A stretch of 64,000 bases of DNA from CAZOOM01 sp964460795 (GCA_964460795.1 CAYWRU010000006.1:20806-84805), one strand, 5' to 3'; positions 1 to 8,960 are shown, counted from the first letter of the stretch. A program made the numbers and translations. Notes: a model not told the origin generated them from the letters alone.

Positions 1-41
1 CGATAAAGCATGCAAGCAAAGCGTAATTGAAGGAGGCGCCT

Positions 42-221
42 ATGCATGGAGTGATGGGTTTAGTGGTGTTGGTGCTTGATATTATTGCGGGAGTTGATAT
101 TTTAAAAAGCGCCATGGCGCCGTCGAAGAAGCTGCTTTGGATTTTATTGGTTTTATTTTTGCCGGTTTTAGGTATGATTCTTTACTTCCTTTTGATTCGA
201 AAAAAAGATAATGGATCGTAG
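42..221 (+). CDS. Small PLDc_N-type membrane protein
   Basis: A 59-residue protein with two hydrophobic segments. The stretch from the first membrane helix through KLLWILLVLFLPVLGMILY resembles the phospholipase D nuclease N-terminal domain (PLDc_N), a two-helix module often found as a stand-alone small membrane protein of unknown role. An AGGAGG at 31-36 sits five bases before the ATG at 42, so I prefer this start over the in-frame ATG at 27. The C-terminus RKKDNGS is probably cytoplasmic. The next gene is the Crp/Fnr regulator 42 bases downstream; no functional link can be read from the sequence. Confidence 0.75.
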   Translation: MHGVMGLVVLVLDIIAGVDILKSAMAPSKKLLWILLVLFLPVLGMILYFLLIRKKDNGS

Positions 222-263
222 AGATCCTCAGCGATTTATGAAATGAGATGGTAATTTAAATTT

Positions 264-968
264 ATGACACCTTCCAGACATGCCATTACAAAGCTAAAGG
301 AGATTCCGCTTTTTCAAGGTCTTGCGGAAGAAGAGCTTCGTGCGATCCAGATCTGCATGATTGAAAAGAGTTTCCAAAAAGGGGAGATTATCTTCTCGGA
401 GGGTATGGACTGCGGCCGTATTTTTATTGTCCAGTCCGGGAGTATTAAAATCTACCGGTTGTCTTCTTCAGGTCGGGAGCAAATTCTTGAAACTTTGGGG
501 CCGGGTGAGACCTGTGCCTGCAATCCGGGTTCTGTGGCCTGGTACTGCGGATCTACGGCCGAAGCTTTGACGGCGTCCCGTGTCTGGTTGCTTTCCCGAG
601 AAGATTATGTGCGCATGGTTCGGACCAGTCTTAAGCTCTCCCAAACGCTCAATCAGCTTTTTGCTCACCGCCTGAAAAACTTCAGCAATTTGATCGAGGA
701 AGTATCTTTAAAAGATGCAAAAAAACGCCTCGTAAAATTCATTTTAGATATGGCCAGCCGAAAGGCGCTGGATTCTGCAGCAAAAAGGTCGGATCAACAG
801 ATCCTCTTTTTGCCCTTCACTCGTGAAGAAATTGCTCAGCGAATTGGGACTTCCCGGGAGACGGTGGCGCGGTATTTAAGCCAGCTCAAAAAGGCCCGTC
901 TCATTGATATTAAACCTCACCAGATTATTGTCTTAAACCGGGTAGGGTTGGAAAAATCCCTCCTTTAG
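264..968 (+). CDS. Crp/Fnr-family transcriptional regulator
   Basis: A 234-residue one-component regulator. Residues about 15-130 form a cyclic-nucleotide-binding-type beta-roll (PLFQGL start, then FIVQSGSIKIY) and residues about 150-225 a Crp-type winged helix. The recognition helix region is FTREEIAQRIGTSRETVARYLSQL, interrupted here only by my quoting; it spans residues about 185-207. Five cysteines (31, 50, 84, 86, 95) lie in the sensor half, including a C-A-C pair at 84-86, so redox, NO or Fe-S sensing is conceivable; no canonical N-terminal FNR cysteine set is seen. No clear Shine-Dalgarno precedes the ATG. A perfect TGTGA-N6-TCACA palindrome lies 45 bases after its stop, in front of the hemerythrin-like gene, and a second one precedes the pyrophosphatase gene. 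This protein is the obvious candidate to bind them. Confidence 0.9.
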   Translation: MTPSRHAITKLKEIPLFQGLAEEELRAIQICMIEKSFQKGEIIFSEGMDCGRIFIVQSGSIKIYRLSSSGREQILETLGPGETCACNPGSVAWYCGSTAEALTASRVWLLSREDYVRMVRTSLKLSQTLNQLFAHRLKNFSNLIEEVSLKDAKKRLVKFILDMASRKALDSAAKRSDQQILFLPFTREEIAQRIGTSRETVARYLSQLKKARLIDIKPHQIIVLNRVGLEKSLL

Positions 969-1012
969 CCCTTTGTCAGCTCGCGCTTTTTCTTGATTTT
1001 ATTCCTTCTCCT

Positions 1013-1028
1013 TGTGACTCTCGTCACA
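1013..1028. promoter_or_regulatory. CRP-type operator TGTGA-N6-TCACA
   Basis: The sequence TGTGACTCTCGTCACA is a perfect two-fold palindrome matching the classical CRP half-sites. Its centre (1020.5) is about 41.5 bases upstream of the start expected from the TACAAT box at 1050-1055. That is the spacing of a class II activator site. The Crp/Fnr gene ends 44 bases upstream, so local regulation of the hemerythrin-like gene is likely. Confidence 0.7.
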
Positions 1029-1049
1029 GCGCTTTGATCCGGGCTCGGC

Positions 1050-1055
1050 TACAAT
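1050..1055 (+). promoter_or_regulatory. Predicted -10 box of the hemerythrin-like gene
   Basis: TACAAT lies nine bases before the ATG at 1065 and no good -35 box is spaced correctly, as expected for a class II activator-dependent promoter. The predicted start point (about 1062) would leave almost no 5' untranslated region, and no ribosome-binding site is visible, so the mRNA may be leaderless. Confidence 0.5.
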
Positions 1056-1064
1056 CTTTAACAG

Positions 1065-1568
1065 ATGGAAACCATAGCGCTTACAAGTGAAATTCAAGAT
1101 CGGATGCTGGCAAAAACCCGGGAACTCAGCGGGATTCTTGTTAATCTTCGTTATGAAGGCACAGCCTCTAACGGAAAAAATTTGAAACAAGCGCGCCAAA
1201 TTTTTCGCGAGCTTCGGCGCACCTTTCATGAACACTCGCAGATTGAAGATCAACGGGTTTTTCCCTTTTTAAAAAAACACATTCCTAAAGTTGAGTCGCT
1301 GACAGAAATATTGGAACTCGAACACGAATATCTTTGTGATTTGATTGAGAAGTTTGAAAAAGACTTCACGCAATTTACGGAAGAGAAAAATCAGCTCAAG
1401 CGAGCGAGGATTGTCCTTGAGATGCAGAAGCGCGGGCTTTATTTGAATTTTCTTCTGCAGGGACATGTTCATCTGGAAATACAGAACCTCTACCAGACGG
1501 TGAATCGGCTCCTTAAGCCGGGCGAGAGGAAGGAGCTGGGTCTTCGCAAGGCCCGGTGCGCAGCATAA
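1065..1568 (+). CDS. Hemerythrin-like (HHE) protein
   Basis: A 167-residue, largely helical, soluble protein. It carries histidine/glutamate clusters typical of the hemerythrin HHE cation-binding domain: TFHEHSQIEDQRVFPFL (residues about 46-62), LELEHEYL (about 84-91) and LLQGHVHLEIQNLY (about 129-142). Proteins of this family bind a di-iron centre and serve in oxygen or nitric-oxide sensing, storage or iron-cluster repair. It follows the Crp/Fnr gene and has a CRP-type site in its promoter, which fits an oxidative or nitrosative response. No signal peptide is present. The exact ligand set cannot be fixed by eye. Confidence 0.7.
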   Translation: METIALTSEIQDRMLAKTRELSGILVNLRYEGTASNGKNLKQARQIFRELRRTFHEHSQIEDQRVFPFLKKHIPKVESLTEILELEHEYLCDLIEKFEKDFTQFTEEKNQLKRARIVLEMQKRGLYLNFLLQGHVHLEIQNLYQTVNRLLKPGERKELGLRKARCAA

Positions 1569-1597
1569 TTCAGCAAACATTACGTGTTTTTTTTGTG

Positions 1598-1603
1598 TAT
1601 AAT
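1598..1603 (+). promoter_or_regulatory. Predicted -10 box of the acyl-CoA synthetase gene
   Basis: A consensus TATAAT lies 54 bases before the ATG at 1657, with a T-rich stretch upstream but no convincing -35 box. An AGGAAG at 1639-1644 is the likely, rather distant, ribosome-binding site. Confidence 0.45.
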
Positions 1604-1656
1604 AGACAAACTTTTTAAAAGTTTACGGGATTGACCCAAGGAAGAGATAGGCCTCG

Positions 1657-3816
1657 ATGGAAGAAACTATGACTACAAATGCTCTTACGTCACAGCGCCG
1701 TTTAGAAGGTGTCAAAACTTTATTTGAACCTAAATCAGTTGCTGTGATCGGCGCCTCGACCCGGAAAGAGGCGGTTGGCTACGCTATTTTGCATAATCTC
1801 ATCCAAGGCGGATATCAAGGGAAAATCTTCCCCGTCAATCCTAAAGCGACTTCGATCGAGAACATTCCCTGTTTTGCAAGCGTTGGAGCCATTCCTGAAG
1901 CTGTGGATCTTGCGGTCATTATTGTGCAAAGTGCCGTAGTTCCGGAAACGCTGAAACAGTGTGCTGATAAAGGAATCAAAGCCGCGATCATTATTTCTGC
2001 CGGATTTAAAGAGATTGGCGGAGAAGGAAAAAATCTTGAGCGCGAGGTGATTCGCCTGGCTCAGGAATATGGCATTTCGATTTTAGGTCCCAATTGCCTT
2101 GGAATGATCAATGCCTCCTCGCCTTTTCATATCAATGCGAGTTTTGCCCGCACCATGCCAAAGGAAGGGAATATTGCCTTTGTCTCTCAGAGCGGTGCGC
2201 TTTGTACTGCAATTTTGGATTATGCCAAAGGCCAGGATATTGGGTTCTCTAAATTTGTTAGTTTGGGGAATAAGGCCATCCTAAATGAAGTGGATATCCT
2301 TCGATATCTTCGCGATGATCCGGATACGGATGTTGTGCTCATGTACTTGGAAGATATTTTGAATGGTAAAGAGTTTCTTGAAATCGCGCGCGAAATGACC
2401 GGCGATGCTCCGAAGACGAAACCTATTTTGGTCATCAAGTCCGGCCGAACAGCTCAAGGGGCAAAGGCCGCTCAGTCGCACACTGGATCACTGATGGGCT
2501 CCGATGAAGTTTATGACGCTATTTTTGCTCAGTCAGGAGTCTTGAGAGTGGATTCCGTTCAGGCTATGTTTGATTTGGCAATTGCCTTTGCCAATGAGCC
2601 GCTTCCCAAATCTAATCGTGTGGCCATTGTTACGAATGCCGGCGGGCCGGGCATTATGACGACCGATGCCTGCGTCCGGTATGGCCTTGAAATTGCGGAA
2701 CTTTCAAAATCAACTCAGGAAGAACTTCGTAAGGTCCTGCCGCCGACTTCAAGTGTTTCCAATCCCGTGGATGTGATCGGCGATGCTCAGCATGATCGCT
2801 ATGAAAAAGCGCTGCAGCTCATAGCCAAAGATCCGAATGTGAGCAGCATCATTGTTATTCTCACTCCGCAGGCCATGACGGAGCCTGAAGAAACCGCGCG
2901 GGTTGTCGTGAATGTTTCCAAAGATCTCAAAATTCCTCTAGTCGCTTCCTTTATGGGGATTGTGGATGTCTCAGGTGGAGTTAAAATTCTTGAAGAAAAC
3001 AATATTCCTCATTATCAATTTCCGGAAGACCCGGCAAGAGCCATTGCGGCCATGCATCAATACCGCCAGTGGATTGATCGTCCGCGTACTCAGGTTCGGT
3101 CTTTTCAAGTAGATAAAGCCAGGGTTAGGGCCATTCTGGAGAATTTGAAGCAAGGCGATCAGAAAATAGTTCCGATTTATCAGGCCATGGAAATTTTTCA
3201 GGCTTACGGATTCCCCATGCTTCCATTTCGTTTTGCCCGCACTCAGGCTGAAGTGGTCGAAGCTGCTAAAGAAATCGGAATGCCGGTCGTTTTAAAGGTG
3301 GTGTCGCGCGAGGTCATTCATAAGTTTGATTTGGGCGGCGTCCGGCTGAATCTTCGTACAGAAGAGGAAGTTGCCAAAGCCTACGAAAAAATTCTGGCTT
3401 CGGTGGCAGAGAAATGTCCTCAGGCGCAGGTCGAGGGGATGCTGGTTCAATCCATGGGAAATAAAGGCCGCGAAGTGATTTTGGGTATGAATCGCGACCC
3501 GCTCTTTGGACCTTGTCTGATGTTTGGCCTCGGCGGAATTTATGTAGAGACTTTTAAAGATGTGACGTTTCGTATGGCGCCTATTCGTGAACTTTCGGCG
3601 CGACTTATGGTAGAATCCGTCAAAGCCTATTCGCTTTTAAAAGGAGTTCGCGGGGAAAAGGCCTGCGATATTCCGGTGGTTGTGGAATGTCTTCAACGTT
3701 TGTCGCAACTTTCGTGTGATCATGATGAGATCCAAGAAATTGATATCAACCCTTTGCTTGTCCATCACCGAGGACAGGGCGCCTGTGTCATTGACGCACG
3801 GATTATCCTTCGTTAA
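1657..3816 (+). CDS. ADP-forming acetate/acyl-CoA synthetase, fused alpha-beta
   Basis: A 719-residue protein of the NDP-forming acyl-CoA synthetase family. It interconverts acyl-CoA, ADP and phosphate with the acid, CoA and ATP, so it can make ATP from acetyl-CoA in fermentation. In order: CoA-binding domain (residues about 20-150, VAVIGAST and ILGPNCLG), succinyl-CoA-ligase-like domains with the phosphohistidine motif SHTGSLMGSD (His275), and a C-terminal ATP-grasp domain (about 490-715, LGGVRLNL and EIDINPLLV). Length matches fused alpha-beta enzymes. There is no GNAT domain, so it is not a Pat-type protein acetyltransferase. An internal ATG at 1669 is an alternative start. It goes with a fermentative, substrate-level energy metabolism. 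Confidence 0.9.
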   Translation: MEETMTTNALTSQRRLEGVKTLFEPKSVAVIGASTRKEAVGYAILHNLIQGGYQGKIFPVNPKATSIENIPCFASVGAIPEAVDLAVIIVQSAVVPETLKQCADKGIKAAIIISAGFKEIGGEGKNLEREVIRLAQEYGISILGPNCLGMINASSPFHINASFARTMPKEGNIAFVSQSGALCTAILDYAKGQDIGFSKFVSLGNKAILNEVDILRYLRDDPDTDVVLMYLEDILNGKEFLEIAREMTGDAPKTKPILVIKSGRTAQGAKAAQSHTGSLMGSDEVYDAIFAQSGVLRVDSVQAMFDLAIAFANEPLPKSNRVAIVTNAGGPGIMTTDACVRYGLEIAELSKSTQEELRKVLPPTSSVSNPVDVIGDAQHDRYEKALQLIAKDPNVSSIIVILTPQAMTEPEETARVVVNVSKDLKIPLVASFMGIVDVSGGVKILEENNIPHYQFPEDPARAIAAMHQYRQWIDRPRTQVRSFQVDKARVRAILENLKQGDQKIVPIYQAMEIFQAYGFPMLPFRFARTQAEVVEAAKEIGMPVVLKVVSREVIHKFDLGGVRLNLRTEEEVAKAYEKILASVAEKCPQAQVEGMLVQSMGNKGREVILGMNRDPLFGPCLMFGLGGIYVETFKDVTFRMAPIRELSARLMVESVKAYSLLKGVRGEKACDIPVVVECLQRLSQLSCDHDEIQEIDINPLLVHHRGQGACVIDARIILR

Positions 3817-3822
3817 TCCATC

Positions 3823-4299
3823 ATGATTCGAACCTCTACCCGTTGGTTTGCTCTGTTGGTATGTCTGGTGTGTTTTGTCCCTCAGGGAATGGCTCAAGTT
3901 CCATTTGATCCTCAACTTGAAGTTTTAAAAGATTCTAAGGCCTATCAGGTTTACAAATCCCGCACCGATTCCAGCTCAGAACTTACCAAGCTGATTTATC
4001 TCATTGATCGTTTCCAAAAAGCCAATATGACCATTATCTATGATGGGATTGAATATAAACCTGATTTTGTGGCGCGCATGGCGCGGTGGTTTCTCCCTTC
4101 TCATTATCATAATGAATCCGCAGAAAAGTGGATCATGGTTTGGTGCAATAAATCCTATTCCTTCCGTCAGCTGATTTGGGTCAAGGATTCCAAAGAGCAT
4201 TGTAAACTCGCCCGTGAAATCTTGCTGGAAGAGCTCAAGCGGCTTGATGAGACCAAAGCCAACGAGTCCGAGGTTGTTAAAAAACCATCTGCCGCATAA
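3823..4299 (+). CDS. Secreted DUF5329-like protein
   Basis: A 158-residue protein with a clear Sec signal peptide (positive start, then a hydrophobic core ending at GMAQ). The mature part has SSELTKLIYLIDRF, then IYDGIEYKPDFVARMARW and ESAEKWI, an arrangement that resembles the DUF5329 family of small periplasmic proteins of unknown role; I hold this match loosely. It starts six bases after the acyl-CoA synthetase stop and is followed 12 bases later by a lipoprotein gene, so the three may be co-transcribed. Confidence 0.7.
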   Translation: MIRTSTRWFALLVCLVCFVPQGMAQVPFDPQLEVLKDSKAYQVYKSRTDSSSELTKLIYLIDRFQKANMTIIYDGIEYKPDFVARMARWFLPSHYHNESAEKWIMVWCNKSYSFRQLIWVKDSKEHCKLAREILLEELKRLDETKANESEVVKKPSAA

Positions 4300-4311
4300 G
4301 GAGCGCTGACA

Positions 4312-5034
4312 TTGTCGGAACTCATTCAAAAGGGGAGATGGATTCTTTTAGCGGCGATGCTTGCGGGTTGCATGAGCAAAGCCGAGCCTGCGCCTCCGGC
4401 CGGATTTGTCAATTCCGCGATTATGTCGCGGGCCGCGGATCTTCCTTTCCATGGAGTTTGGCGTAAACCCGGCCTGAAATTAGATTCATACAACTCCGTT
4501 TGGATCGCACCGGTGGAGACGAAGTATTTGCTCGCCATGGATTGGTGGCAGAAAACCGGGCGAGGGATCGTCATCAAAAACGATATTCAGAAGATTGCTG
4601 ATTTTACACGGGAAGCACTTCAAACGGCTTTTCGTTCCGATCCTAAGCAGCGATTTTTGGTGGTCTCGGAGCCGCACAAAGAATCGCTGATTTTAGAGTT
4701 TGCGATCACCGAGCTTGTGCCGTCCAAAGCAGAGTTTAAAGCCGCGGGTTTTATTCCGCCGCTCTGGATTCCTTCGATGGTGGTGGGGTTGACCAGTAAA
4801 AGCAGTGTGGCTTTTGAGGCCCGGCTTCGCGACGGTGAAACCAAAGAAATACTGGCCATGTTTTCAGATCATGAACAGAATCAAACGTCTGTATTTAACG
4901 TCAAGAGTTATACCTGGTACAGTTACGCGCGCGGAATTTTAAAAGATTGGGCGGCGCAGCTGGCCCGCGCTGTAGATAAACGGCCGGATGAAAACATCGA
5001 GGATACCTCCTGGTTTACCTGGAAGCCCTGGTAA
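4312..5034 (+). CDS. DUF3313-like lipoprotein
   Basis: A 240-residue protein starting with TTG at 4312, supported by AAGGAG at 4299-4304. The N-terminus has a lipobox (LLAAMLAGC, cysteine near residue 20), so it should be lipid-anchored. The remainder, with YNSVWIAPVE near residue 60 and a repeated beta-alpha pattern, resembles the DUF3313 lipoprotein family, whose role is unknown. It overlaps no neighbour and lies between the DUF5329-like gene and thrH. The lipobox call is firmer than the family call. Confidence 0.7.
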   Translation: MSELIQKGRWILLAAMLAGCMSKAEPAPPAGFVNSAIMSRAADLPFHGVWRKPGLKLDSYNSVWIAPVETKYLLAMDWWQKTGRGIVIKNDIQKIADFTREALQTAFRSDPKQRFLVVSEPHKESLILEFAITELVPSKAEFKAAGFIPPLWIPSMVVGLTSKSSVAFEARLRDGETKEILAMFSDHEQNQTSVFNVKSYTWYSYARGILKDWAAQLARAVDKRPDENIEDTSWFTWKPW

Positions 5035-5062
5035 GTTGAAGCTGGAGGGAAGGGGAGAAGTC

Positions 5063-5665
5063 ATGCAGATTGCATGTTTGGATTTAGAGGGAGTGTTGAT
5101 TCCTGAGATATGGATCCAGGTGGCGGAGCGTTTTAAGATGGAATCGCTTCGGGTCACGACCCGGGATATTCCGGACTACGACAAACTCATGCGCATGCGT
5201 CTTGGCATTTTGAGAAAAGCGGGTATTCGTTTAGCCGATATTCAAAAAGTGATTCAAAAAGTCGAGCCTTTGCCCGGGGCAAAGCAATTTCTAGACCAGC
5301 TTCGCGACCGAGTGCCCGTGATTATTCTTTCGGATACTTATTATGAGTTTGCCGCATCCCTCATGAAAAAACTGGGGCAGCCGGTGCTTTTTTGTAATGG
5401 GCTTAAAACAGACCGTAAGGGATTTATTTCAAATTATGTTTTACGCCAAAAAGATGGGAAAACAAAGGCTGTTCGGGCACTGAAGAATATCGGGTTTCGG
5501 ATTCATGCCACGGGAGATTCATACAATGATGTAGGTATGCTAAAAAATGCAGACCATGCGGTTTTCTTTAATCCGCCGGCCTCGATCTCGAAAAAGTTTC
5601 CTAAAATTCCCGTGGCCAAAAATTATCCTGAACTTCTCCGCCATTTAACCGGATCCAAAAGCTAG
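5063..5665 (+). CDS. thrH: ThrH-type phosphoserine phosphatase / homoserine phosphotransferase
   Basis: A 200-residue HAD-superfamily enzyme very close to ThrH. It opens with MQIACLDLEGVLIPEIW, where the motif I aspartates appear as DLEG, followed by TTRDIPDYDKLMRMR, then motif II ILSDTYYEF and motif IV GDSYNDVGML. ThrH dephosphorylates phosphoserine and can transfer phosphate to homoserine. The reading frame extends upstream to 4988, but the conserved family start and an AAGGGGAG sequence at 5050-5057 place the start at 5063. This also removes an apparent overlap with the lipoprotein gene. It sits seven bases before a B12-type radical SAM gene. Confidence 0.88.
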   Translation: MQIACLDLEGVLIPEIWIQVAERFKMESLRVTTRDIPDYDKLMRMRLGILRKAGIRLADIQKVIQKVEPLPGAKQFLDQLRDRVPVIILSDTYYEFAASLMKKLGQPVLFCNGLKTDRKGFISNYVLRQKDGKTKAVRALKNIGFRIHATGDSYNDVGMLKNADHAVFFNPPASISKKFPKIPVAKNYPELLRHLTGSKS

Positions 5666-5672
5666 GATACTT

Positions 5673-7346
5673 ATGATCGCCCTTTACGATGAATGTGCTC
5701 ATACAGAAACTGAATTAACACAAGACGCATCTTCCCATTCTGGACCGCGCGCCGGTAAATTGCTTCTTACGTCCGTATGTCGTCCTCTAGGGCCTGAATT
5801 TGGCGACGCGGAGTCTGTAGGATACGAACTCCTGCATGGTCAGGTGACGCGGGCACAGGGCATTTTTAGTCCGAGGTGTTTTACCCAGCATTTTTCACTC
5901 GAATACATTGCCCATAATCTGGATACTCCGACCATCGTGCTGCAATATCCTTCCGAAAAAGAATTTGTGAGTGAGATTCGTTCGCAGCATTATGATTTTA
6001 TCGGAATTTCTTTCATCCTGAGTACGCTCCACAAAATGAAGCGCATGTCAGCTTTGATTCGGAAATATTCCCCAGCCACTAAAATTATTTTAGGAGGATA
6101 CGGCACCGTCCTTGCGGATCAGGATCTTGAGCCTTACGGTGATTTTTTCTGCCGAGGTGAAGGGGTGGCATATATCCGCCAGATTTTGGGAGAACCGCTC
6201 AAGCCTGAACCGTTTGATCACCCTCTGATTATAAATGGACTCAATATTTTTTCGATTCCTGTGGGGAAAAATGGAATGATCTTCGGTGGCTTGGGATGTC
6301 CCAATGGATGTGATTTCTGCGCGACCTCTTATTTCTTTAAAAGAAAGCACATTAAACTGCTTCCGGAAGGGGATCATATTTTTGATTTAATTCAGCGTTA
6401 CCGCGCTGTGGATCCGAAAATTAAATTTACGGTTCTTGATGAAGATTTTCTTTTGAATCAAAAGCGTGCCTTTGCTTTTCTAAAAAGAGTTAGAGAGTCC
6501 GGCGAAGCCCCTCCGTCTATGTTTATTTTTGCCAGCATCAAGGCGCTCAGTATGTATGATTTGAAGGATCTTCTTGAAATGGGCGTAACAGGAGTTTGGG
6601 TCGGCTATGAAGGCCGGCGCTCCAATTATGAAAAACAAAAAGGAAAGGATGTGAAAGAGCTTTTCCGGGAACTTCGAAACGCGGGGATTACGATTCTAGC
6701 GTCCATGGTCATTGGGTTTGAGTATCAGAACAAGGAAGTGATTCGTCAGGAACTTGCTGAACTTATGGAACTAAAGCCCACATTCGGTCAGTTTTTGATT
6801 TATGGCCCGACCCCGGGCACGCCTTTTTATGAACGGATCATGGAGGAAAAGCGACTGGTGCCGGAACTGGCTAAGGACCGGGAAGCCTACTATAAAAAAT
6901 GCACGGGCTTTTACGGTATGGTGAAACATCCTACGATGACCAGCACTGAGCTCGAGTCGCTGCAGCGCGAATGTTTTGATACGGATTTCAAAAAACTGGG
7001 GCCGTCAGTAATTCGTTCTGTCCGCAACTGGCTTTTGGGTTACCAGCAGCTTTCCAAAGACCCGAGTCCTTTGATTCAAAAGAGGGCGGCGATGTATCAG
7101 GAAGATATTCTAAATTCCGTTCCGATTTTCTTGGCCGCCAAAGTCTATGCTCCTTCCAAGGAGGCACGGGACGAGGTGGTGGATCTTGAGCGGGAAATCC
7201 GAAAAATGTTTCCTGGGGCCGGAGGAGTTGTTCAAGGAATAAAATCAATGGCAGCGCTTCTGATGGCTACCTGGACCACGCTTTGCCTTAAAATGGGATG
7301 GTTTCAACATCCGCATCTTACGCGGATGGTTTACCGCAATGCGTAG
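5673..7346 (+). CDS. B12-binding-domain radical SAM protein
   Basis: A 557-residue protein. The N-terminal half (to about residue 190) looks like a cobalamin-binding Rossmann domain (YDFIGISFILSTLHKM, IILGGYGTVLADQ). It is followed by a radical SAM core whose 4Fe-4S ligands are CPNGCDFC (C-x3-C-x2-C, near residue 210) and then VLDEDF and GVTGVWVGYEG. The C-terminal 130 residues are helical and unassigned. Members carry out methylations or rearrangements on unreactive carbons. The substrate cannot be told from sequence. It opens a run of three radical SAM genes around a protoporphyrinogen-oxidase-like gene. Confidence 0.85.
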   Translation: MIALYDECAHTETELTQDASSHSGPRAGKLLLTSVCRPLGPEFGDAESVGYELLHGQVTRAQGIFSPRCFTQHFSLEYIAHNLDTPTIVLQYPSEKEFVSEIRSQHYDFIGISFILSTLHKMKRMSALIRKYSPATKIILGGYGTVLADQDLEPYGDFFCRGEGVAYIRQILGEPLKPEPFDHPLIINGLNIFSIPVGKNGMIFGGLGCPNGCDFCATSYFFKRKHIKLLPEGDHIFDLIQRYRAVDPKIKFTVLDEDFLLNQKRAFAFLKRVRESGEAPPSMFIFASIKALSMYDLKDLLEMGVTGVWVGYEGRRSNYEKQKGKDVKELFRELRNAGITILASMVIGFEYQNKEVIRQELAELMELKPTFGQFLIYGPTPGTPFYERIMEEKRLVPELAKDREAYYKKCTGFYGMVKHPTMTSTELESLQRECFDTDFKKLGPSVIRSVRNWLLGYQQLSKDPSPLIQKRAAMYQEDILNSVPIFLAAKVYAPSKEARDEVVDLEREIRKMFPGAGGVVQGIKSMAALLMATWTTLCLKMGWFQHPHLTRMVYRNA

Positions 7347-7390
7347 ATCGCCATCTTCGAAGCTTTATTTTCAATGAAGATCCTCGATTT

Positions 7391-7415
7391 CTCCCGTATT
7401 TAAGCCTGACGGGAG
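7391..7415 (+). terminator. Hairpin after the B12 radical SAM gene
   Basis: CTCCCGT (7391-7397) and ACGGGAG (7409-7415) form a seven-pair stem with an 11-base loop in the 122-base gap. It is not followed by a T-run, so it may be a weak terminator or an mRNA stabiliser. Confidence 0.35.
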
Positions 7416-7468
7416 CGGTTTGAATAAAAAACATTTGCATTCCTAAGAAATCCAGAGACAATCTCCTT

Positions 7469-8953
7469 ATGAAATCACCTAAAAGAATTGTGATCCTTGG
7501 CGGCGGTATCTCAGGCCTTGCCACAGCTTTTTATCTATCCCAGGCGATGCGTAAAGGAGCTCTCCCTAATGCAGAGATTCGGCTCTTGGAAGCCGCGCCG
7601 CGTCTCGGCGGGGTGATCCGTACGGAATCGCGCGATGGATTTCTCTTGGAATATGGCCCGGATTCTTTTACCAGTGAAAAACCGGCGGTGATGAGTCTTT
7701 GCCATGAACTGGGTATTGAGGATCAAGTGATTGGAACTCGTCCTGAATACCGGGGAAGCTCCATCTATGATCAGAAGGAACTGCGTGCTGTGCCTGAAGG
7801 TTTTGCCATGCTGGCACCGGTTAAGCTTCATACGCTTTTGAGAATGCCGCTGTTGAGCTGGAAAGGAAAGTTCCGGCTTGCCATGGAACCTTGGATTCCG
7901 GCGGGACGATCGACCGAAGATCAAAGTCTTGGAGATTTTGTTTTACGCCGATTTGGGAGAGAAGTGCTTGAGAGAATTGCTCAGCCTATGTTAGGAAATA
8001 TTTATGGCGGCAACCTCAATGAGATCAGCCTGCTTGCCTCTATGCCGAGGCTTCGGGAAATGGAGCGCACCCATGGAAGTATTGGTCGAGCTCTTTATTG
8101 GAAACGCCGCAATACGGTCAAGAAACAGCCGACAGATAACAAGCCTAAACTTGGAATGTTTCTTTCGTTTAAAGAAGGTATGGAAACGCTGGTGAGAAAA
8201 TTAGTCACCGCTGTCCCGCATATAAAAATTCAAACCTCATCGCTTGTCAAAAGCTTGGAGCTCCATGGACAGACATGGAAAATCTTGTTGGATCGGGGAG
8301 CTGCGCTTGAAGCCGATGCGCTTTGTCTCGCCATCCCCGGGATCCGCGCTGCGGAATTGCTCCGGCCTTTAGCTCCAGAACTCGCAGCTTCTTTAGAGGA
8401 AATTAAGTACCGCAGCATGACCACGCTTCATGTCGGAGTCCGCCGCGGCGTATTTATGCAACCCTTTGAACAGTATGGGTTTATGATTTCTCCTGAAAAG
8501 GCTCAATCGGTCTTAAGCGTGAGTGTGGCTAGTAATAAATTTGTCGACCGGGCACCCTCGGAGTATCATCATCTGCGTATTTTTGCAGCCGAGAGTCTGA
8601 TGAAAGCATGTCGGGGGGATGAGCGGCTTGTGAGCCAAAAACTTTGGGAGGAAGCGACCAAAATTTTATCGATCAACGAAGCGCAGCCTACGCTCTCAAT
8701 CCTCACGCACTATGCGGAGGCCATTCCTCGATATGGTTTAGGGCATCTGGATAAAGTTGCGGCCATTGAAAGCCGTACGGCGCGGATCCCCGGACTCTTT
8801 TTAACCGGGAATGCTTTCCGCGGAGTGGGAATTTCAGATTGTGTTCGACAAGCGGAAGAAGTTGCTTCTCAATTGGTGAGCTATATGGAAAGACAAAAGA
8901 ATCGTGAAGCCGAATCCGATAATCCCGAACCTTTTTTAACCAGCTGCATTTAG
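7469..8953 (+). CDS. Protoporphyrinogen/coproporphyrinogen oxidase (HemY-type)
   Basis: A 494-residue FAD-dependent amine-oxidase-fold enzyme. The dinucleotide-binding motif is ILGGGISGLATAFYL at residues about 9-23, then RLLEAAPRLGGVIRTE and the substrate-domain entry GPDSFTSEKPAV. C-terminal FAD motif: PGLFLTGNAFRGVGISDCV. This matches oxygen-dependent HemY/CgoX porphyrinogen oxidases in length and layout. It would oxidise a porphyrinogen to a porphyrin at the membrane face. No other haem-pathway genes are in the window. Seven bases downstream is a ThiH/HydG-like radical SAM gene, an unusual partner. Confidence 0.85.
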   Translation: MKSPKRIVILGGGISGLATAFYLSQAMRKGALPNAEIRLLEAAPRLGGVIRTESRDGFLLEYGPDSFTSEKPAVMSLCHELGIEDQVIGTRPEYRGSSIYDQKELRAVPEGFAMLAPVKLHTLLRMPLLSWKGKFRLAMEPWIPAGRSTEDQSLGDFVLRRFGREVLERIAQPMLGNIYGGNLNEISLLASMPRLREMERTHGSIGRALYWKRRNTVKKQPTDNKPKLGMFLSFKEGMETLVRKLVTAVPHIKIQTSSLVKSLELHGQTWKILLDRGAALEADALCLAIPGIRAAELLRPLAPELAASLEEIKYRSMTTLHVGVRRGVFMQPFEQYGFMISPEKAQSVLSVSVASNKFVDRAPSEYHHLRIFAAESLMKACRGDERLVSQKLWEEATKILSINEAQPTLSILTHYAEAIPRYGLGHLDKVAAIESRTARIPGLFLTGNAFRGVGISDCVRQAEEVASQLVSYMERQKNREAESDNPEPFLTSCI

Positions 8954-8960
8954 AGAAAAA

